Source: Bacillus weihaiensis
Lineage (GTDB): Bacteria > Bacillota > Bacilli > Bacillales > Bacillaceae
Direction: 5' to 3'
Assembly: GCF_001889165.1 (NCBI RefSeq)
Contig: NZ_CP016020.1
Span: 2,206,501-2,270,500, forward strand
DNA: 64,000 nt
A model generated the notes under the pieces. The model saw only the letters and a program-made list of their open reading frames with translations. It was not told the DNA's origin and made no database searches. A program made the translations under genes and the position numbers. Positions 27,745-38,181 of the stretch are shown here, one piece after another; the first letter of the stretch is position 1, and the number at the start of each line of letters is the position of its first letter.

Positions 27745-30342
27745 TTATGATTTTACTTTTCTCTGAAGCTGATACAATTCATTCATTGCATCTAATGGAG
27801 TCATCTCTAATAGATCGAGTGTTTTTAACCAATCTATCACAGTCTGTTCTTTCTTAGATACTTGTTTCGTAGTAGTAGATTTTTTTGTACGTTCAGCTGG
27901 AAACAATGATAACTGTGAATCACCTATCGTTTCCTCTCTCACAATTGGTTGCGAATGGGCTTCATCCGTTTGCTGTTTTTCCTTCTCAAGCTTTGTTAAG
28001 ATTTCCTTTGCACGTTGGATCAATGGACTAGGTAAGTCTGCTAGCTCCGCAACATGGATCCCATAACTTTTATCGGCTGCCCCTTCTTCAATTTTGTGTA
28101 GAAAGACAACTCGCCCATTTTCCTCTATAGCTTTTACATGTATATTTTGTAAAGAGGTTAATTCGTTTTCTAGAACCGTTAATTCATGGTAATGGGTTGA
28201 AAACAAAGTCTTTGCCCCAATATATTCATGTATATATTCAATAATGGCCTGAGCTAATGCCATTCCATCATAAGTGGACGTCCCCCTTCCAATCTCATCA
28301 AATAAGATTAGACTCTGTGACGTTGCATTCGCAATTGCATTTTTCGCTTCAAGCATTTCAACCATAAATGTACTCTGTCCAGAGATTAAATCATCTGCTG
28401 CACCAATTCGTGTGAAAATCTGATCAAAAATAGGAAGTACGGCTTTCGAGGCAGGTACATAACAACCAATTTGAGCTAGGATTGCTGTTAATGCAATTTG
28501 TCTCATATACGTACTTTTACCAGACATATTTGGCCCTGTAATGAGGAGCATCGATCGGTTTTCACCGAATGTGCAATGATTGGCTACATATTCCTGTGAA
28601 TCCATGACTTTTTCCACAACAGGATGTCTCCCATCCATTATGTGTAAAGCATTCTTAGTAGAGAATTCAGGTTTACAATAATGTCTAGTTTCACTTACTG
28701 TTGCAAAGCATTGCAGAACATCCAACTGGCTTAATTGCTTTGCTAGGTTTTGTAACCTAGGGATATATTCTTTTACCTTTTCACGGATTTCTACAAAAAG
28801 CTGGTATTCGAGCTCAACTATTTTTTCTTCTGCTTCTAAAATAAGTGTTTCTTTTTCTTTTAATTCAGGTGTAATAAAACGCTCGGCATTTGATAATGTT
28901 TGCTTTCGCTCATAGGTACCTTCTTGCAGAAGATGAAGATTTGCCCTTGTTACCTCAATAAAATAACCAAAAATTTTGTTGTATCCAATTTTCAAGGACT
29001 TAATTCCTGTTTTTTGGCGTTCTTGCTGCTCTAATTGTGCAATCCACGTTTTCCCATTTCTACTAGCATCACGATATTGATCTAACTGAGTATTATATCC
29101 GTCTTTAATGATGTTTCCATCTTTAATAGAAAGCGGTGGATGTTCTATAATTGATTCTTCTAATAAATTTGTAAGCTCTTCACAAGGATCTAGCTTTGTT
29201 AATAGCTCCGATTGTTTCTCCAATGACTTACATAAAGCATCAATTTGAGGAACTTGCATTAACGATTTTTTCAATTGCATTAAGTCTCTTGCATTAACAT
29301 TCCCGAAGGCAACCCTTCCAGAAAGGCGTTCTAAATCGTAAACTTCTTTAAGAAGCTCACGTAAATCCTCTCGTTCAAAGTAATTTGCTATAAAAGTTTC
29401 AACCATCGCAAGCCTTGCTTCAATCATTGAACGATCAACTAAGGGCTTATCTACCCATTGCTTTAATAATCGACCACCCATTGCTGTTTTTGTTTCATCC
29501 AGGAGCCATAATAACGATCCTTTCTTCCCCTTTGAACGTATCGTTTCAGTAAGCTCTAAATTGCGTTTTGAAAAGAGGTCGATTTTCATTGTATCGGATA
29601 AATAATAAACCTTTACGGGCTGTAAATGATCGAGACTTCTTTTCTGAGTCCTCTGAATATAAGTAATTAACCGAGTGAACGTTTTAGTAAGACGTTCATC
29701 ATGAAGATGCTTTAAAAGATGTGCATGACTCTCATCATTGGTCAATTCTGTCTGATAAGAAAGAGTAGCTCCACACCTATCCACGATTTGTTTCTTTAAG
29801 CCTTCTGGAAAGTCACTTGAAATGACCACTTCCTTAGCGCCAACTGAATATAATTCACTTAACAATTCGTCAAAACTACTACATAATGCTGTTAAGTTTT
29901 CACCAGTCGTCAAATCACATAAGGTAAGTCCATATTGTGCATCAAAATCTGTAATTGAAGCAATATAGTTATTTTCTTTATCTTGAAGACCCTTCCCTTC
30001 CATAACGGTACCAGGTGTAATTAGTTGCACTACTTCTCTTTTCACTACACCTTTAGCTTGCTTTGGATCCTCAGTCTGCTCACAGATTGCAACCTTATAG
30101 CCTTTCGTAACTAGCTGTTCAATATAGTTAGGAGCAGAATGATAAGGTACTCCGCACATTGGTATGCGTTCTTGCCCACCACCATCTCTACTAGTTAAAG
30201 TTATCTCAAGCTCTTGAGATGCATTTACTGCATCTTCAAAAAACATTTCATAAAAATCACCTAAACGAAAAAATAAAAAGGCATCTTGATAATTTGCCTT
30301 AATCTTTAAATATTGCTGTATCATGGGCGTATATGCTACCAT
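27745..30342 (-). CDS. mutS: DNA mismatch repair protein MutS
   Basis: 865 residues. Mismatch-contact motif [11 protein letters not shown] near residue 37, connector and lever domains, ATPase with Walker [15 protein letters not shown], Walker [13 protein letters not shown] and the STHYHELT region. A C-terminal tail with QLSLFPAE resembles the beta-clamp binding motif of Bacillus MutS. First gene of mutSL. Length is normal (B. subtilis 858). Confidence 0.98.
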   Translation of the reverse strand: MVAYTPMIQQYLKIKANYQDAFLFFRLGDFYEMFFEDAVNASQELEITLTSRDGGGQERIPMCGVPYHSAPNYIEQLVTKGYKVAICEQTEDPKQAKGVVKREVVQLITPGTVMEGKGLQDKENNYIASITDFDAQYGLTLCDLTTGENLTALCSSFDELLSELYSVGAKEVVISSDFPEGLKKQIVDRCGATLSYQTELTNDESHAHLLKHLHDERLTKTFTRLITYIQRTQKRSLDHLQPVKVYYLSDTMKIDLFSKRNLELTETIRSKGKKGSLLWLLDETKTAMGGRLLKQWVDKPLVDRSMIEARLAMVETFIANYFEREDLRELLKEVYDLERLSGRVAFGNVNARDLMQLKKSLMQVPQIDALCKSLEKQSELLTKLDPCEELTNLLEESIIEHPPLSIKDGNIIKDGYNTQLDQYRDASRNGKTWIAQLEQQERQKTGIKSLKIGYNKIFGYFIEVTRANLHLLQEGTYERKQTLSNAERFITPELKEKETLILEAEEKIVELEYQLFVEIREKVKEYIPRLQNLAKQLSQLDVLQCFATVSETRHYCKPEFSTKNALHIMDGRHPVVEKVMDSQEYVANHCTFGENRSMLLITGPNMSGKSTYMRQIALTAILAQIGCYVPASKAVLPIFDQIFTRIGAADDLISGQSTFMVEMLEAKNAIANATSQSLILFDEIGRGTSTYDGMALAQAIIEYIHEYIGAKTLFSTHYHELTVLENELTSLQNIHVKAIEENGRVVFLHKIEEGAADKSYGIHVAELADLPSPLIQRAKEILTKLEKEKQQTDEAHSQPIVREETIGDSQLSLFPAERTKKSTTTKQVSKKEQTVIDWLKTLDLLEMTPLDAMNELYQLQRKVKS

Positions 30343-30659
30343 ATTTATCCTCCAATATTACCTATCTACGTTCTATAAAATTCACAGTTTATTATAACAT
30401 ACATCGACAATTTCTTGTGTTATTTGCAAGAGGGAAACATAGGTATTCTTCGAAAATGAGGGAGGAAAAAATTCTAGGTAAAACACCTTTTCATAGCCTT
30501 TTTTGTATAGGTAAATATTTTCTACATTTGTTCATAGGGAGACTGTAAGCTCAATTAATATAACAACGAATTGCAATCACACCATTTAACAGTGGTAAGC
30601 TTTTTTTACTTAAATTCCATCATAGTAAAGAATTTAAGTAAAGATCCTTAAAAAAACAG
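30343..30659. other. Divergent intergenic region mutS / MerR-ABC locus
   Basis: About 320 bases. It includes the mutS promoter region and a perfect 13-base inverted repeat TTTACTTAAATTC (30605-30617) / GAATTTAAGTAAA (30630-30642) with a 12-base loop and no U tract on either side. Confidence 0.5.
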
Positions 30660-30690
30660 TTGCATCTAACGTTACGTTAGGAGCTAAGAT
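30660..30690 (+). promoter_or_regulatory. MerR-type promoter/operator
   Basis: -35 TTGCAT (30660-30665) and -10 TAAGAT (30685-30690) are 19 bases apart, the long spacer typical of MerR-activated promoters. The spacer holds a perfect dyad CTAACGTTACGTTAG (30666-30680), well placed as the operator for the MerR protein encoded just downstream. Confidence 0.8.
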
Positions 30691-30724
30691 AGAATTAAAT
30701 AAAAGAAGTTTGAAAGGAGTAAAT

Positions 30725-31501
30725 ATGGATCCTCATTTATATTCAATTGGTGAATTTTCTAAAATGACTATGACTACTATTCGAACTCTTCATTATTATG
30801 ATGAGGTAGGAATTCTCACACCGACATTTGTTAATGAAAAAGGGCGAAGATTTTACAGTGAGGAAGCTCTAATAACATTACAGAAAATTATATCCCTTAA
30901 ATTCTTAGGTTTTTCACTTGAAGATATAAAAAAATTGATACGTACACAGAATTGGGATTTAAAGCTTTCATTAGAGGAACAGCTGAAACAAATGAAAGAG
31001 AAAAAAGCACAAATTGAAAAGATGATCACAACACTTGATCATGCCATTTATCTTATGAAAGATAACAAAGAAATAAATTCTTCTATCTTTGTCACGTTAA
31101 TCCACACTTTACAAAATGAAGAGGCACAAAAAAACTGGTTTCAAACCATATTTAAAGAAGAACAAGTAACCAAAATGTTTAGTCACAGTGATAAAAAACA
31201 AAAAGACATTGAGAAGGCTTTTTTAGAATTGACAACAGAATTTAAAAGGTTTTATCGGGTAAATCCTCAAAGTGATGAGGTCCAGAATCTTATCACTAAA
31301 TATGTACAACTTACTGAGGAAGTGACCGGAATGGAGTTGTCAGAATTAGTCAAAGAAATACCCGATGAAGTGGAAGAAGACCCTTGGTTATTTCCATCGC
31401 CTTTTTCAAAAGAGGAGGAAACTTGGGTTTCGGAGGCGTTTGACATTTATTTAAAAAAGAAAGGAGTAAAACAGAATGGATCATTCACCGGTAAAAAATG
31501 A
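30725..31501 (+). CDS. MerR family transcriptional activator (effector-binding C terminus)
   Basis: 258 residues. MerR winged helix at the N terminus (YSIGEFSKMTMTTIRTLHYYDEVGIL ... RRFYSEEALITLQKIISLKFLG), a long dimerisation coiled coil (QLKQMKEKKAQIEKMITTLDHAI), then about 130 helical residues that resemble TipAS-type ligand domains, which often sense antibiotics. ATG at 30725 after AAAGGAG. Its stop overlaps the start of the ABC exporter gene by 26 bases, and a MerR-type operator lies upstream, so it very likely activates its own operon in response to the exporter's substrate. Confidence 0.9.
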   Translation: MDPHLYSIGEFSKMTMTTIRTLHYYDEVGILTPTFVNEKGRRFYSEEALITLQKIISLKFLGFSLEDIKKLIRTQNWDLKLSLEEQLKQMKEKKAQIEKMITTLDHAIYLMKDNKEINSSIFVTLIHTLQNEEAQKNWFQTIFKEEQVTKMFSHSDKKQKDIEKAFLELTTEFKRFYRVNPQSDEVQNLITKYVQLTEEVTGMELSELVKEIPDEVEEDPWLFPSPFSKEEETWVSEAFDIYLKKKGVKQNGSFTGKK

Positions 31502-33221
31502 AAATCTAAAATCCTTTTTAGATCTATTAAAAAGAGCAAAACCTAGTAAGCTTATTATCTTCCTGGCTGTTTTTTTAAGCATTATTGAAACAGCTTCGGG
31601 ATTAATCCTTCCCCTATTAACAAGATCGCTAGTCGATCAGCTCGCCCATTCAGAAATAGAGTACATGATAATTATTTTGCTAGCAATTTCATTTTTTATT
31701 CAAATGGTATCTGCTGGATTTTCTTATTATTTAATGAGTTTTATCGGAGAGAAAATTGTATCTTCAATTAGGGAAAGATTATGGACACACGTCCTCTGTC
31801 TACCTGTTCCTTACTTCGATAAGCATGAATCTGGAGTAATAATGAGTAGAATTACTCAGGACACTAACAATGTAAAGGTCTTAGTCACACAGCATATTAT
31901 TACATTTTTTAGTGGCTTGATATCAATCATTGTCGCTATTATCATTCTTACCATGATTGATTGGATGATGACGATCATTATGTTACTCGCTGTTTTAGTA
32001 TCTATTGCAATTTTCATTCCATTAGGAAAAATGATCTATACCATTTCTAAGTCTATGCAAGACGAAATGGCTAGCTTTTCAGGGAATTTAGGAAGAGTCC
32101 TGTCAGAAATCCGACTTGTAAAAGCCTACCATGCAGAAAGAATTGAAGATAAGAAGGGGAAAAACAATATCAAACTACTGTTTCAATTTGGTCTAAAAGA
32201 AGCAAAAGTTCAAGCTATCATTTCTCCTTTCATGACATTTATTATGATGTTAGTTCTCATACTATTAATTGGTTATGGAGGGGTACGAGTTGCTTCGGGT
32301 GAGCTTTCCGCAGGTTCACTGGTAGCTATTATCATATATATGTTTCAGATCATCATTCCCTTTAGTCAAATGGCCACCTCCTTTACAGCATTTCAAAAAG
32401 CAATGGGGTCAACAGAAAGAATACAAGAAATCTTATCTTTATCGACTGAAAAATCCATTAATAATGAAATGATTATTAATACAACAGAGGATATCTATTT
32501 TGATAACGTTTCTTTTGCCTACCATCAGGAGAAAGTGATAAGAAGTATTCGTTTCTCAATACCTTCTGGAAAAACCACAGCGTTTGTTGGCCCCAGTGGT
32601 AGCGGTAAAACCACTCTATTTTCATTAATTGAACAATTTTACTTATGTACTGAAGGAACTATTTATCTTGGCGATAAAAATATCCGTGAATTTAATTTAG
32701 GTTCTTGGAGAGAACAAATTGGCTACGTCTCTCAGGAAAGCCCCATTATGTCAGGCACAATTTTTGATAATATTACGTATGGGCTTAAAGATCAAGTTTC
32801 AATAGAGGAAGTGAACCAGGCTTGTATTCAAGCAAATGCAATGGATTTCATTTCTCAATTACCAGATGGACTTCTTACAGAGGTTGGTGAGAGAGGAATT
32901 AAGCTATCAGGAGGACAAAGACAAAGAATAGCCATCGCAAGAGCTTTAATTCGAGATCCTAAAATCCTTCTTCTTGATGAGGCAACTTCGAATTTAGATA
33001 GTCAGTCAGAGAAACTAGTTCAGAAAGCACTTGTACATTTAATGGTTGGTCGTACAACATTAGTCATCGCTCACCGTCTATCTACTGTAATTGGAGCTGA
33101 CCAAATTATTGTACTTGAAAACGGTACAATCACCGGACAAGGAACTCATGAACAACTAATTAAAAACCACTCTTTATATCACGAACTTGCAACTCAACAA
33201 TTGACAATTGACACTAATTAA
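31476..33221 (+). CDS. Multidrug ABC exporter, half-transporter (membrane + ATPase)
   Basis: 581 residues. Six-helix exporter domain (about 25-310; MDHSPV start, IIFLAVFLSIIETASGLILP is helix 1) and a nucleotide-binding domain with Walker A GPSGSGKTTLF, Q-loop, signature LSGGQRQRIAIARAL, Walker B ILLLDEATSNLD and H-loop IAHRLST. Length and order match homodimeric exporters such as BmrA/LmrA. Translated in a frame overlapping the MerR gene's end, with AAAGGAG in front of the ATG. Substrate unknown; drug or peptide export is inferred from the family. Confidence 0.9.
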   Translation: MDHSPVKNENLKSFLDLLKRAKPSKLIIFLAVFLSIIETASGLILPLLTRSLVDQLAHSEIEYMIIILLAISFFIQMVSAGFSYYLMSFIGEKIVSSIRERLWTHVLCLPVPYFDKHESGVIMSRITQDTNNVKVLVTQHIITFFSGLISIIVAIIILTMIDWMMTIIMLLAVLVSIAIFIPLGKMIYTISKSMQDEMASFSGNLGRVLSEIRLVKAYHAERIEDKKGKNNIKLLFQFGLKEAKVQAIISPFMTFIMMLVLILLIGYGGVRVASGELSAGSLVAIIIYMFQIIIPFSQMATSFTAFQKAMGSTERIQEILSLSTEKSINNEMIINTTEDIYFDNVSFAYHQEKVIRSIRFSIPSGKTTAFVGPSGSGKTTLFSLIEQFYLCTEGTIYLGDKNIREFNLGSWREQIGYVSQESPIMSGTIFDNITYGLKDQVSIEEVNQACIQANAMDFISQLPDGLLTEVGERGIKLSGGQRQRIAIARALIRDPKILLLDEATSNLDSQSEKLVQKALVHLMVGRTTLVIAHRLSTVIGADQIIVLENGTITGQGTHEQLIKNHSLYHELATQQLTIDTN

Positions 33222-33258
33222 AGCCAATACTCTCCATTCTTACACCTTTCTCAAAGTT

Positions 33259-33382
33259 AAGAGGCTGGGACAAAAGTGCCTGGCACCATATCGTAACGAC
33301 TATATGTACGCACTGATTTATCTAGTGCACACAATAGTTTGTATCGGAGGGTGCCTGGCTCTTTGTGTTGTCCCAGCCTCTT
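33259..33382 (+). repeat. MITE-like GAGGCTGGGACA element, copy A
   Basis: About 124 bases, bounded by AAGAGGCTGGGACA and its inverse TGTCCCAGCCTCTT. Inside are GTGCCTGGCACC and GGTGCCTGGC. The reverse complement of 48511-48634 matches it with only a few differences. Placed right after the exporter gene, it can also act as a terminator-like hairpin. Confidence 0.88.
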
Positions 33383-33540
33383 CCTTTAGGCCTGAAAGCC
33401 TTTGTTACTGACAAAACCTTAAACTTAAGGAGTTATTTATTACCCTACTCAAAGCTTTTTAGATCCCTAGACCTATCCTAGAGTTTTTCTTATTAAGAAT
33501 GGCTTTTTTCTTACATAAGTCAATATTCAAACGTAAACCC

Positions 33541-33646
33541 AAGGTAAGTAAAAAAAAGAACTATTCTCTTTCTAGAGAGAAAGACCTTGTACCTAAGCGA
33601 AAATCCGGCACTTGAGATTTTCAGGTAAGATCAATTATGCGAAAGC
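33541..33646 (-). repeat. Dispersed intergenic repeat, family 2, copy B
   Basis: Read on the minus strand: TTTCGCATAA, GGATTTTCGCTTAGGTACAA, then a CTCTCTAGAAAGAG palindrome, in the same order as 23343-23450. Confidence 0.72.
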
Positions 33647-33663
33647 TGACTTGATAATAAATT

Positions 33664-33692
33664 AAAAAAACTAGGAGAGTACTCTCCTAGTT
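33664..33692 (-). terminator. cotE terminator
   Basis: Perfect 12-base stem AACTAGGAGAGT / ACTCTCCTAGTT (33669-33692) touching the cotE stop codon, followed by a U tract on the minus transcript. Confidence 0.88.
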
Positions 33693-34233
33693 ATTCTTCA
33701 ACATCCCCGACTAAAAATTCAGGATTTAAATCTTCAAATTCATCATCTAATTCTTCTTCCCAATCCTCATCATCATCACAACCGTCTGGATGGACATGAA
33801 CACAAACTTTTGTTTCCCCAATTACTTCTGCAAGATGTTCACGCTCTGCTTGCACGATAATTTTATTACCGTTAGGTGAAATCGTAACTTCTAGACAATT
33901 AGGCTGTTGAAGCGCTTTACAGATTACTTCATGATCATCATCAATAATATGTTCATCCTTATATCTTAGCTTGATGACGTCTACATATGATACACGTTCA
34001 GTTACAACCTCTGTTTTCGTATTTTCATTGTAAGAATACCAAACGTTAATATCGTAAGTACCTTCTACTTCAACTGTTTTACCACTTTTGTGAGCATCAT
34101 AATTATGGTTAATAATCCAACCACCTAAAATGCTCGCAGGTTTTTGCGATGGTGAAATCGTATGTGTACATTGTGAAAACTTGCGTCCTTTCGCAACAAC
34201 TGCTTTTGTAATAATCTCTCTGTATTCAGACAT
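33691..34233 (-). CDS. cotE: Outer spore coat morphogenetic protein CotE
   Basis: 180 residues, matching B. subtilis CotE (181). It assembles the outer coat on the forespore after SpoIVA. Starts [20 protein letters not shown], has the conserved [13 protein letters not shown], and ends in a strongly acidic tail ([21 protein letters not shown]). In B. subtilis cotE is next to mutS and ymcA. Here a MerR/ABC pair has been inserted between mutS and cotE, and a decayed antiporter gene between cotE and ricA. Confidence 0.96.
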   Translation of the reverse strand: MSEYREIITKAVVAKGRKFSQCTHTISPSQKPASILGGWIINHNYDAHKSGKTVEVEGTYDINVWYSYNENTKTEVVTERVSYVDVIKLRYKDEHIIDDDHEVICKALQQPNCLEVTISPNGNKIIVQAEREHLAEVIGETKVCVHVHPDGCDDDEDWEEELDDEFEDLNPEFLVGDVEE

Positions 34234-34569
34234 TCGAGCATACCCTCCTCAATGAATCTTCATTTAATCCTATGCTAGGCTAGTAACATATGTGCAAAAG
34301 AATGAGATAAATGAATGACATGTTTAGCCAATTCATGAAACTGTATAGTTCATTGTATGCTGCTGTTAGAAAATATGTGCCTAAAAAACAAAAAAGGTGC
34401 ATGTTCCTATGAAATGGTGAAAGCCTAACTTTATCGTGTTACTTTTCTAATTTCCCAATAATGAAGAGATAGTTCAATGAAGTTTTTTTTATTAATAAAA
34501 GGGAATGAAACATGTAAATGATGATTTTCACATCTGTACAAGAAAATCTATGAGATTACGAAGGCAGAT
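34234..34569. other. Intergenic region cotE / antiporter pseudogene
   Basis: Holds the cotE upstream region. A small inverted repeat ATGTGCCT / AGGTGCAT lies near 34374-34402. No gene is seen. Confidence 0.45.
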
Positions 34570-35625
34570 ATGCACGTATTTAATGAAAATTTCATTCAAA
34601 TACTTATCTTATTAGCGATTTCATATACCGTGATTCCATTATCGAATCTGTACAAACAACCGTATTCAATAGCGTTAGTACTAGTTGTAATAATTTTAGG
34701 ATTAACAGATGTTCATTTTATTGAAGAAGCGGAGATTTTTATTACGCAGTCTACTGTCTTTCAAGCAATCACCATTTCTCTTTTTCTTCCGATCCTCTTA
34801 GGAGACTCTACACTAAAGCTTCCGTTTGAACTTTTGAATCAACAAAGAAAACCTGTGTTAGCCTTAGCTTTCTTAGGTACTCTTTTATCATTTATGATAA
34901 TTGGGTTAAGTTCATATTTCTTCCTCGGTTTGCCACTTGTTGTAGCTTTTACATTTGCAGCATTGATGAGTGCAACTGATCCAATAAGGGTACTCTCAAT
35001 TTTTAAATTTTTATCTTTAGGGGTGTCAAAGAAACCAGCCATCACAATTGAAGGAAATCTTTAGTGGATGATGGAATACTGTCGTGTTATTTCAAATCTC
35101 TACAGTCTATTTGTTATCTTATTTAGATATGGGATTATGAGGATTATCTTTTAGAGGTAAACTTTTCGATTTTACTTTTCTTTGGTAGCTTCGGAACGAA
35201 GATAGGAATGTCAGAACAAAAAAAAACAAATATTAACACACACGTTTTGGAATAGTATTACTTAAATAGCAAATTCACTCATTTTTCTAATGATTGGTCT
35301 GGAAATAAGAAATTTTGACTTTAGTCAAAGATGGGGAATGATTGTCCTAGCCATTATTAGTGTCTTGATTGCTCGTACGATCGCCGTTTAAACAAGTACT
35401 TCATTTCTAAAAGAACTCTCAAATAATGAAAAAATCATCATTAATTGGGTAGGAGTTAAAGAAAGTCTTTCAATAGCTTTAGCCCTAAGTCTTTCCGCTG
35501 ACTTTGAGGGTATAGACACTGTTTTAATCCTTACTTTTAGTGTAGTCTTGTTTTCTTTACTTTTACAAGGATTATCCATTTAAACCCCTAGTACAAAAAA
35601 CTTGGGGTCTTACAAAAAAGCAAGT
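34570..35625 (+). pseudogene. Decayed CPA1-type cation/proton antiporter gene
   Basis: The first 164 codons are open and read as the start of a NhaP-like antiporter (several membrane helices; FAALMSATDPIRVLSIFKFL carries the family's ATDP motif). A stop follows at 35062 in EGNL, and the expected next piece (LVDDGILSCYFK) continues in another frame. Further recognisable antiporter pieces are scattered over later frames: MIGLEIRNFDFSQRWGMIVL near 35290-35350, and WVGVKESLSIALALSLSAD plus LTFSVVLFSLLLQGLSI near 35440-35585. So there are at least two frameshifts and internal stops. Full-length relatives have about 390-420 residues. Clearly non-functional as a whole. Confidence 0.85.
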
Positions 35626-36041
35626 GATGATATTAAGGGGCTACTGCATAACTAATAAATGATTCTGAAAGACAAAGCATCATCTTCGGACCCAGCGTTA
35701 CTTTTTTAATAAATGAAATAGAAAGTACAAAATCGTTCCATTGCGTTGCATCCATTTGCTTTTTGCGGGGAAATATGAAGTGCTTTTTTCCAAGGAGGAA
35801 GCTTGAGCCCCTAAGCATTGTCTTTGGAGTGTCAGCCTTCCTCACTTCCCGCAGAAGTCAAAGGGGTTCCGCTTCATTGCACTAGTTATTATTCATAGTA
35901 ATCACAAACAAAACACCTACTAAAATCAACTAAAGGCCAGAACAATTAGACATAGAATTCATTAAAAAATGACCTAATAGAGCGGGGATTATCATTGGTT
36001 GAAATGCTTAATTCCCAGCCCCCATTTCATCACTTATTTAT
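35626..36041. other. Repeat-filled region between the antiporter pseudogene and ricA
   Basis: No gene; nearly all of it is the composite repeat at 35690-36005. Confidence 0.65.
35690..36005 (+). repeat. Composite intergenic repeat, family 3, copy A
   Basis: CGTTCCATTGCGTTGCATCC, TGCTTTTTTCCAAGGAGGAAGC, GGAGTGTCAGCC and TCATTGCACTAG parallel 56590-56905 in the same order and direction. It ends in a degenerate version (35937-35992) of the long hairpin seen at 56836-56885. Similarity is roughly 65-75 percent by eye. Confidence 0.72.
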
Positions 36042-36476
36042 TCATTGAGAACAGCTTCCACCATATGAGTTGCGTACTTTTGAACCAGTTTCTCCTGCTA
36101 ATAGATCCCCACCAGTAGAAGAAATGATTTCATTTGTCACTTTATTAGAAATGGTATGTGAAACCAATTGTAATAAGTCATTTACTTCAATTTGAGATTC
36201 TTGGAATTCCTGTATAATCGGAATTTCATCCAATTCATTTTGAATTTTTTCAATTTTCTCTTCTGTTTGTTTCAAGGCTTCGTGTTTTCCGTAGTGTTGG
36301 AAATTCACAGCTTGTTTTTGAAGACTTTTAATACTAGCAATCATTTCACGTACCTTTTGGTTATCGTTAATTTGTGCTTCAGCTCGTTTGAAGAAATCAA
36401 CTTCATTTGACTCTGAAATCATTTGAGCTAATTCTTTTGCTTTTGATACAATTTCGTCTTTTGAATATAATGTCAT
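36042..36476 (-). CDS. ricA: RicA (YmcA), RNase Y regulator and sporulation/biofilm factor
   Basis: 144 residues, helical YlbF/YmcA-family protein. In B. subtilis RicA joins RicF and RicT, binds Fe-S clusters and guides RNase Y, affecting competence, biofilm and sporulation. The YlbF-like core is FFKRAEAQINDNQKVREMIASI; a C-terminal GGSCSQ carries a Cys that fits cluster ligation. It starts one base after miaB ends, so the two are co-transcribed as in B. subtilis. Confidence 0.93.
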   Translation of the reverse strand: MTLYSKDEIVSKAKELAQMISESNEVDFFKRAEAQINDNQKVREMIASIKSLQKQAVNFQHYGKHEALKQTEEKIEKIQNELDEIPIIQEFQESQIEVNDLLQLVSHTISNKVTNEIISSTGGDLLAGETGSKVRNSYGGSCSQ

Positions 36477-36477
36477 C

Positions 36478-38004
36478 TTAATTCACCTCAACCGTTTCTT
36501 CTATCATTTCTCCATCCAATGTCCATGTTTTTGCTTTTGTAATTTTCACTTTTACAATTTGACCAATTGCTGTTTTGGGTGCTCTGAAGTTTACTAATTT
36601 ACTCTTTTCTGTGTACCCTGCTAAAACTTCAGGATTATTTTTACTTTCCCCTTCAACAAGAACATCAACAACTTTGCCTTCATATTCTTTTAATTTTTTT
36701 GCAGAAGTTTCATTAACGAGAGCATTCAATCTCTGCAAGCGTTCTTTTTTCACTTCCATTGGTACATTATCCTCCATTTTAGCAGCAGGAGTACCCTCAC
36801 GAGGTGAGTAAATGAAAGTATATGCACTATCGAATTCAACCTCACGATACAATGACATAGTTTCTTCGAATTGCTCATCTGTCTCATTAGGGAAACCAAC
36901 AATAATATCGGTTGTTAAGGAAGCGTTCGGCATAGCTTCTTTAATTTTACGAACTAGTTCAAGATAGCTCTCACGTGAATATTTACGTGCCATGATTTTT
37001 AAAACATCTGTGCTACCAGATTGAACTGGTAGATGAATATGATCCAATAAGTTCCCACCCTTAGCTAATACTTCAATTAAATGATCATCAAAGTCACGTG
37101 GGTGGCTTGTAGTAAAGCGAATACGTGGAATATCAATTTTATGGATCTCCTCCATTAAATCTCCTAGACCATATTCCATGTCTTCAAAATCCTTACCATA
37201 TGCATTTACATTTTGGCCGAGCAGAGTAATCTCTTTATAGCCTTGTGCTGCAAGATGACGAACCTCTTGTACAATTTCTTCAGGTCGACGACTACGTTCT
37301 TTTCCTCTAGTATAAGGAACAATGCAATACGTGCAGAATTTATCACAGCCATACATAATGTTAACCCATGCTTTAATATTTCCTTTACGTTGTTTTGGGA
37401 GGTTTTCAATTACATCTCCCTCTTTAGACCATACCTCAACAACCATTTCTTTTGACATATATGCTTCATTTAAGATATGTGGCAATCGGTGAATATTATG
37501 GGTTCCAAAAATCATATCAACAAATGGATGGACCTTCAAAATTCGATTTACTACTGATTCTTCTTGAGACATACATCCACATACACCTAATAATAAGCCT
37601 GGCCTTTGTTTTTTTAATGTTTTTAAGTGGCCAAGTTCACCAAAAACTTTATTTTCTGCATTTTCTCGTATTGCACATGTATTCAGAAGAATGACATCAG
37701 CATCTTCGACTCCATTCGTTGGTTCGTATCCCAGTGCCATGAAGATACCTGCCATCACTTCTGTATCATGCTCATTCATTTGACAGCCGTACGTTCGGAT
37801 ATAGAACTTTTTGTCTTGTCCCATTCCTCTAAATTGTTCAGGGATTGCGAAGCCATCATATTTTACTTCTTCTTTCCCACGTTTTTTCGCATCTTTTAAC
37901 GAAGGTGGCATGTACACTGTTTGAAAGTACTGACTGTAGTCCTTTTCGGATTTTTTGTCCGATGGATTTACTTGTGTACTTTCCTTACGTTGCTGTTCAT
38001 TCAT
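36478..38004 (-). CDS. miaB: tRNA-2-methylthio-N6-dimethylallyladenosine synthase MiaB
   Basis: 508 residues. Radical-SAM methylthiotransferase acting on A37 after MiaA. UPF0004 domain ([20 protein letters not shown], with Cys in [12 protein letters not shown] and GVCGCMSQ), radical-SAM cluster motif CDKFCTYC, and a C-terminal TRAM domain. Start at ATG 38004 (MNEQQRKES), which matches B. subtilis (509 residues) and has AAGGAG upstream; an in-frame extension to 38028 is unlikely. Confidence 0.97.
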   Translation of the reverse strand: MNEQQRKESTQVNPSDKKSEKDYSQYFQTVYMPPSLKDAKKRGKEEVKYDGFAIPEQFRGMGQDKKFYIRTYGCQMNEHDTEVMAGIFMALGYEPTNGVEDADVILLNTCAIRENAENKVFGELGHLKTLKKQRPGLLLGVCGCMSQEESVVNRILKVHPFVDMIFGTHNIHRLPHILNEAYMSKEMVVEVWSKEGDVIENLPKQRKGNIKAWVNIMYGCDKFCTYCIVPYTRGKERSRRPEEIVQEVRHLAAQGYKEITLLGQNVNAYGKDFEDMEYGLGDLMEEIHKIDIPRIRFTTSHPRDFDDHLIEVLAKGGNLLDHIHLPVQSGSTDVLKIMARKYSRESYLELVRKIKEAMPNASLTTDIIVGFPNETDEQFEETMSLYREVEFDSAYTFIYSPREGTPAAKMEDNVPMEVKKERLQRLNALVNETSAKKLKEYEGKVVDVLVEGESKNNPEVLAGYTEKSKLVNFRAPKTAIGQIVKVKITKAKTWTLDGEMIEETVEVN

Positions 38005-38181
38005 TAAGTTCTTTCTCCTTTCAAACAACCCTCTTTAAAAATAAAGCTTTCAAAATTTTTCTTAGATAGTCTGTATTTATAGAAACATACAACTTAAAAG
38101 TATAACTTTTCCTTACCTTTTAAACAATCGATAATTTCATCCCCATTAAAATTTTACACGTTTTTCACTTAAATTGCGAAT

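Larger units (their letters stand above)
33222..33690. other. Repeat-rich region between the ABC exporter and cotE
   Basis: No gene. It is filled mainly by a GAGGCTGGGACA element (33259-33382), an inverted family 2 repeat (33541-33646) and the cotE terminator. Confidence 0.7.
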
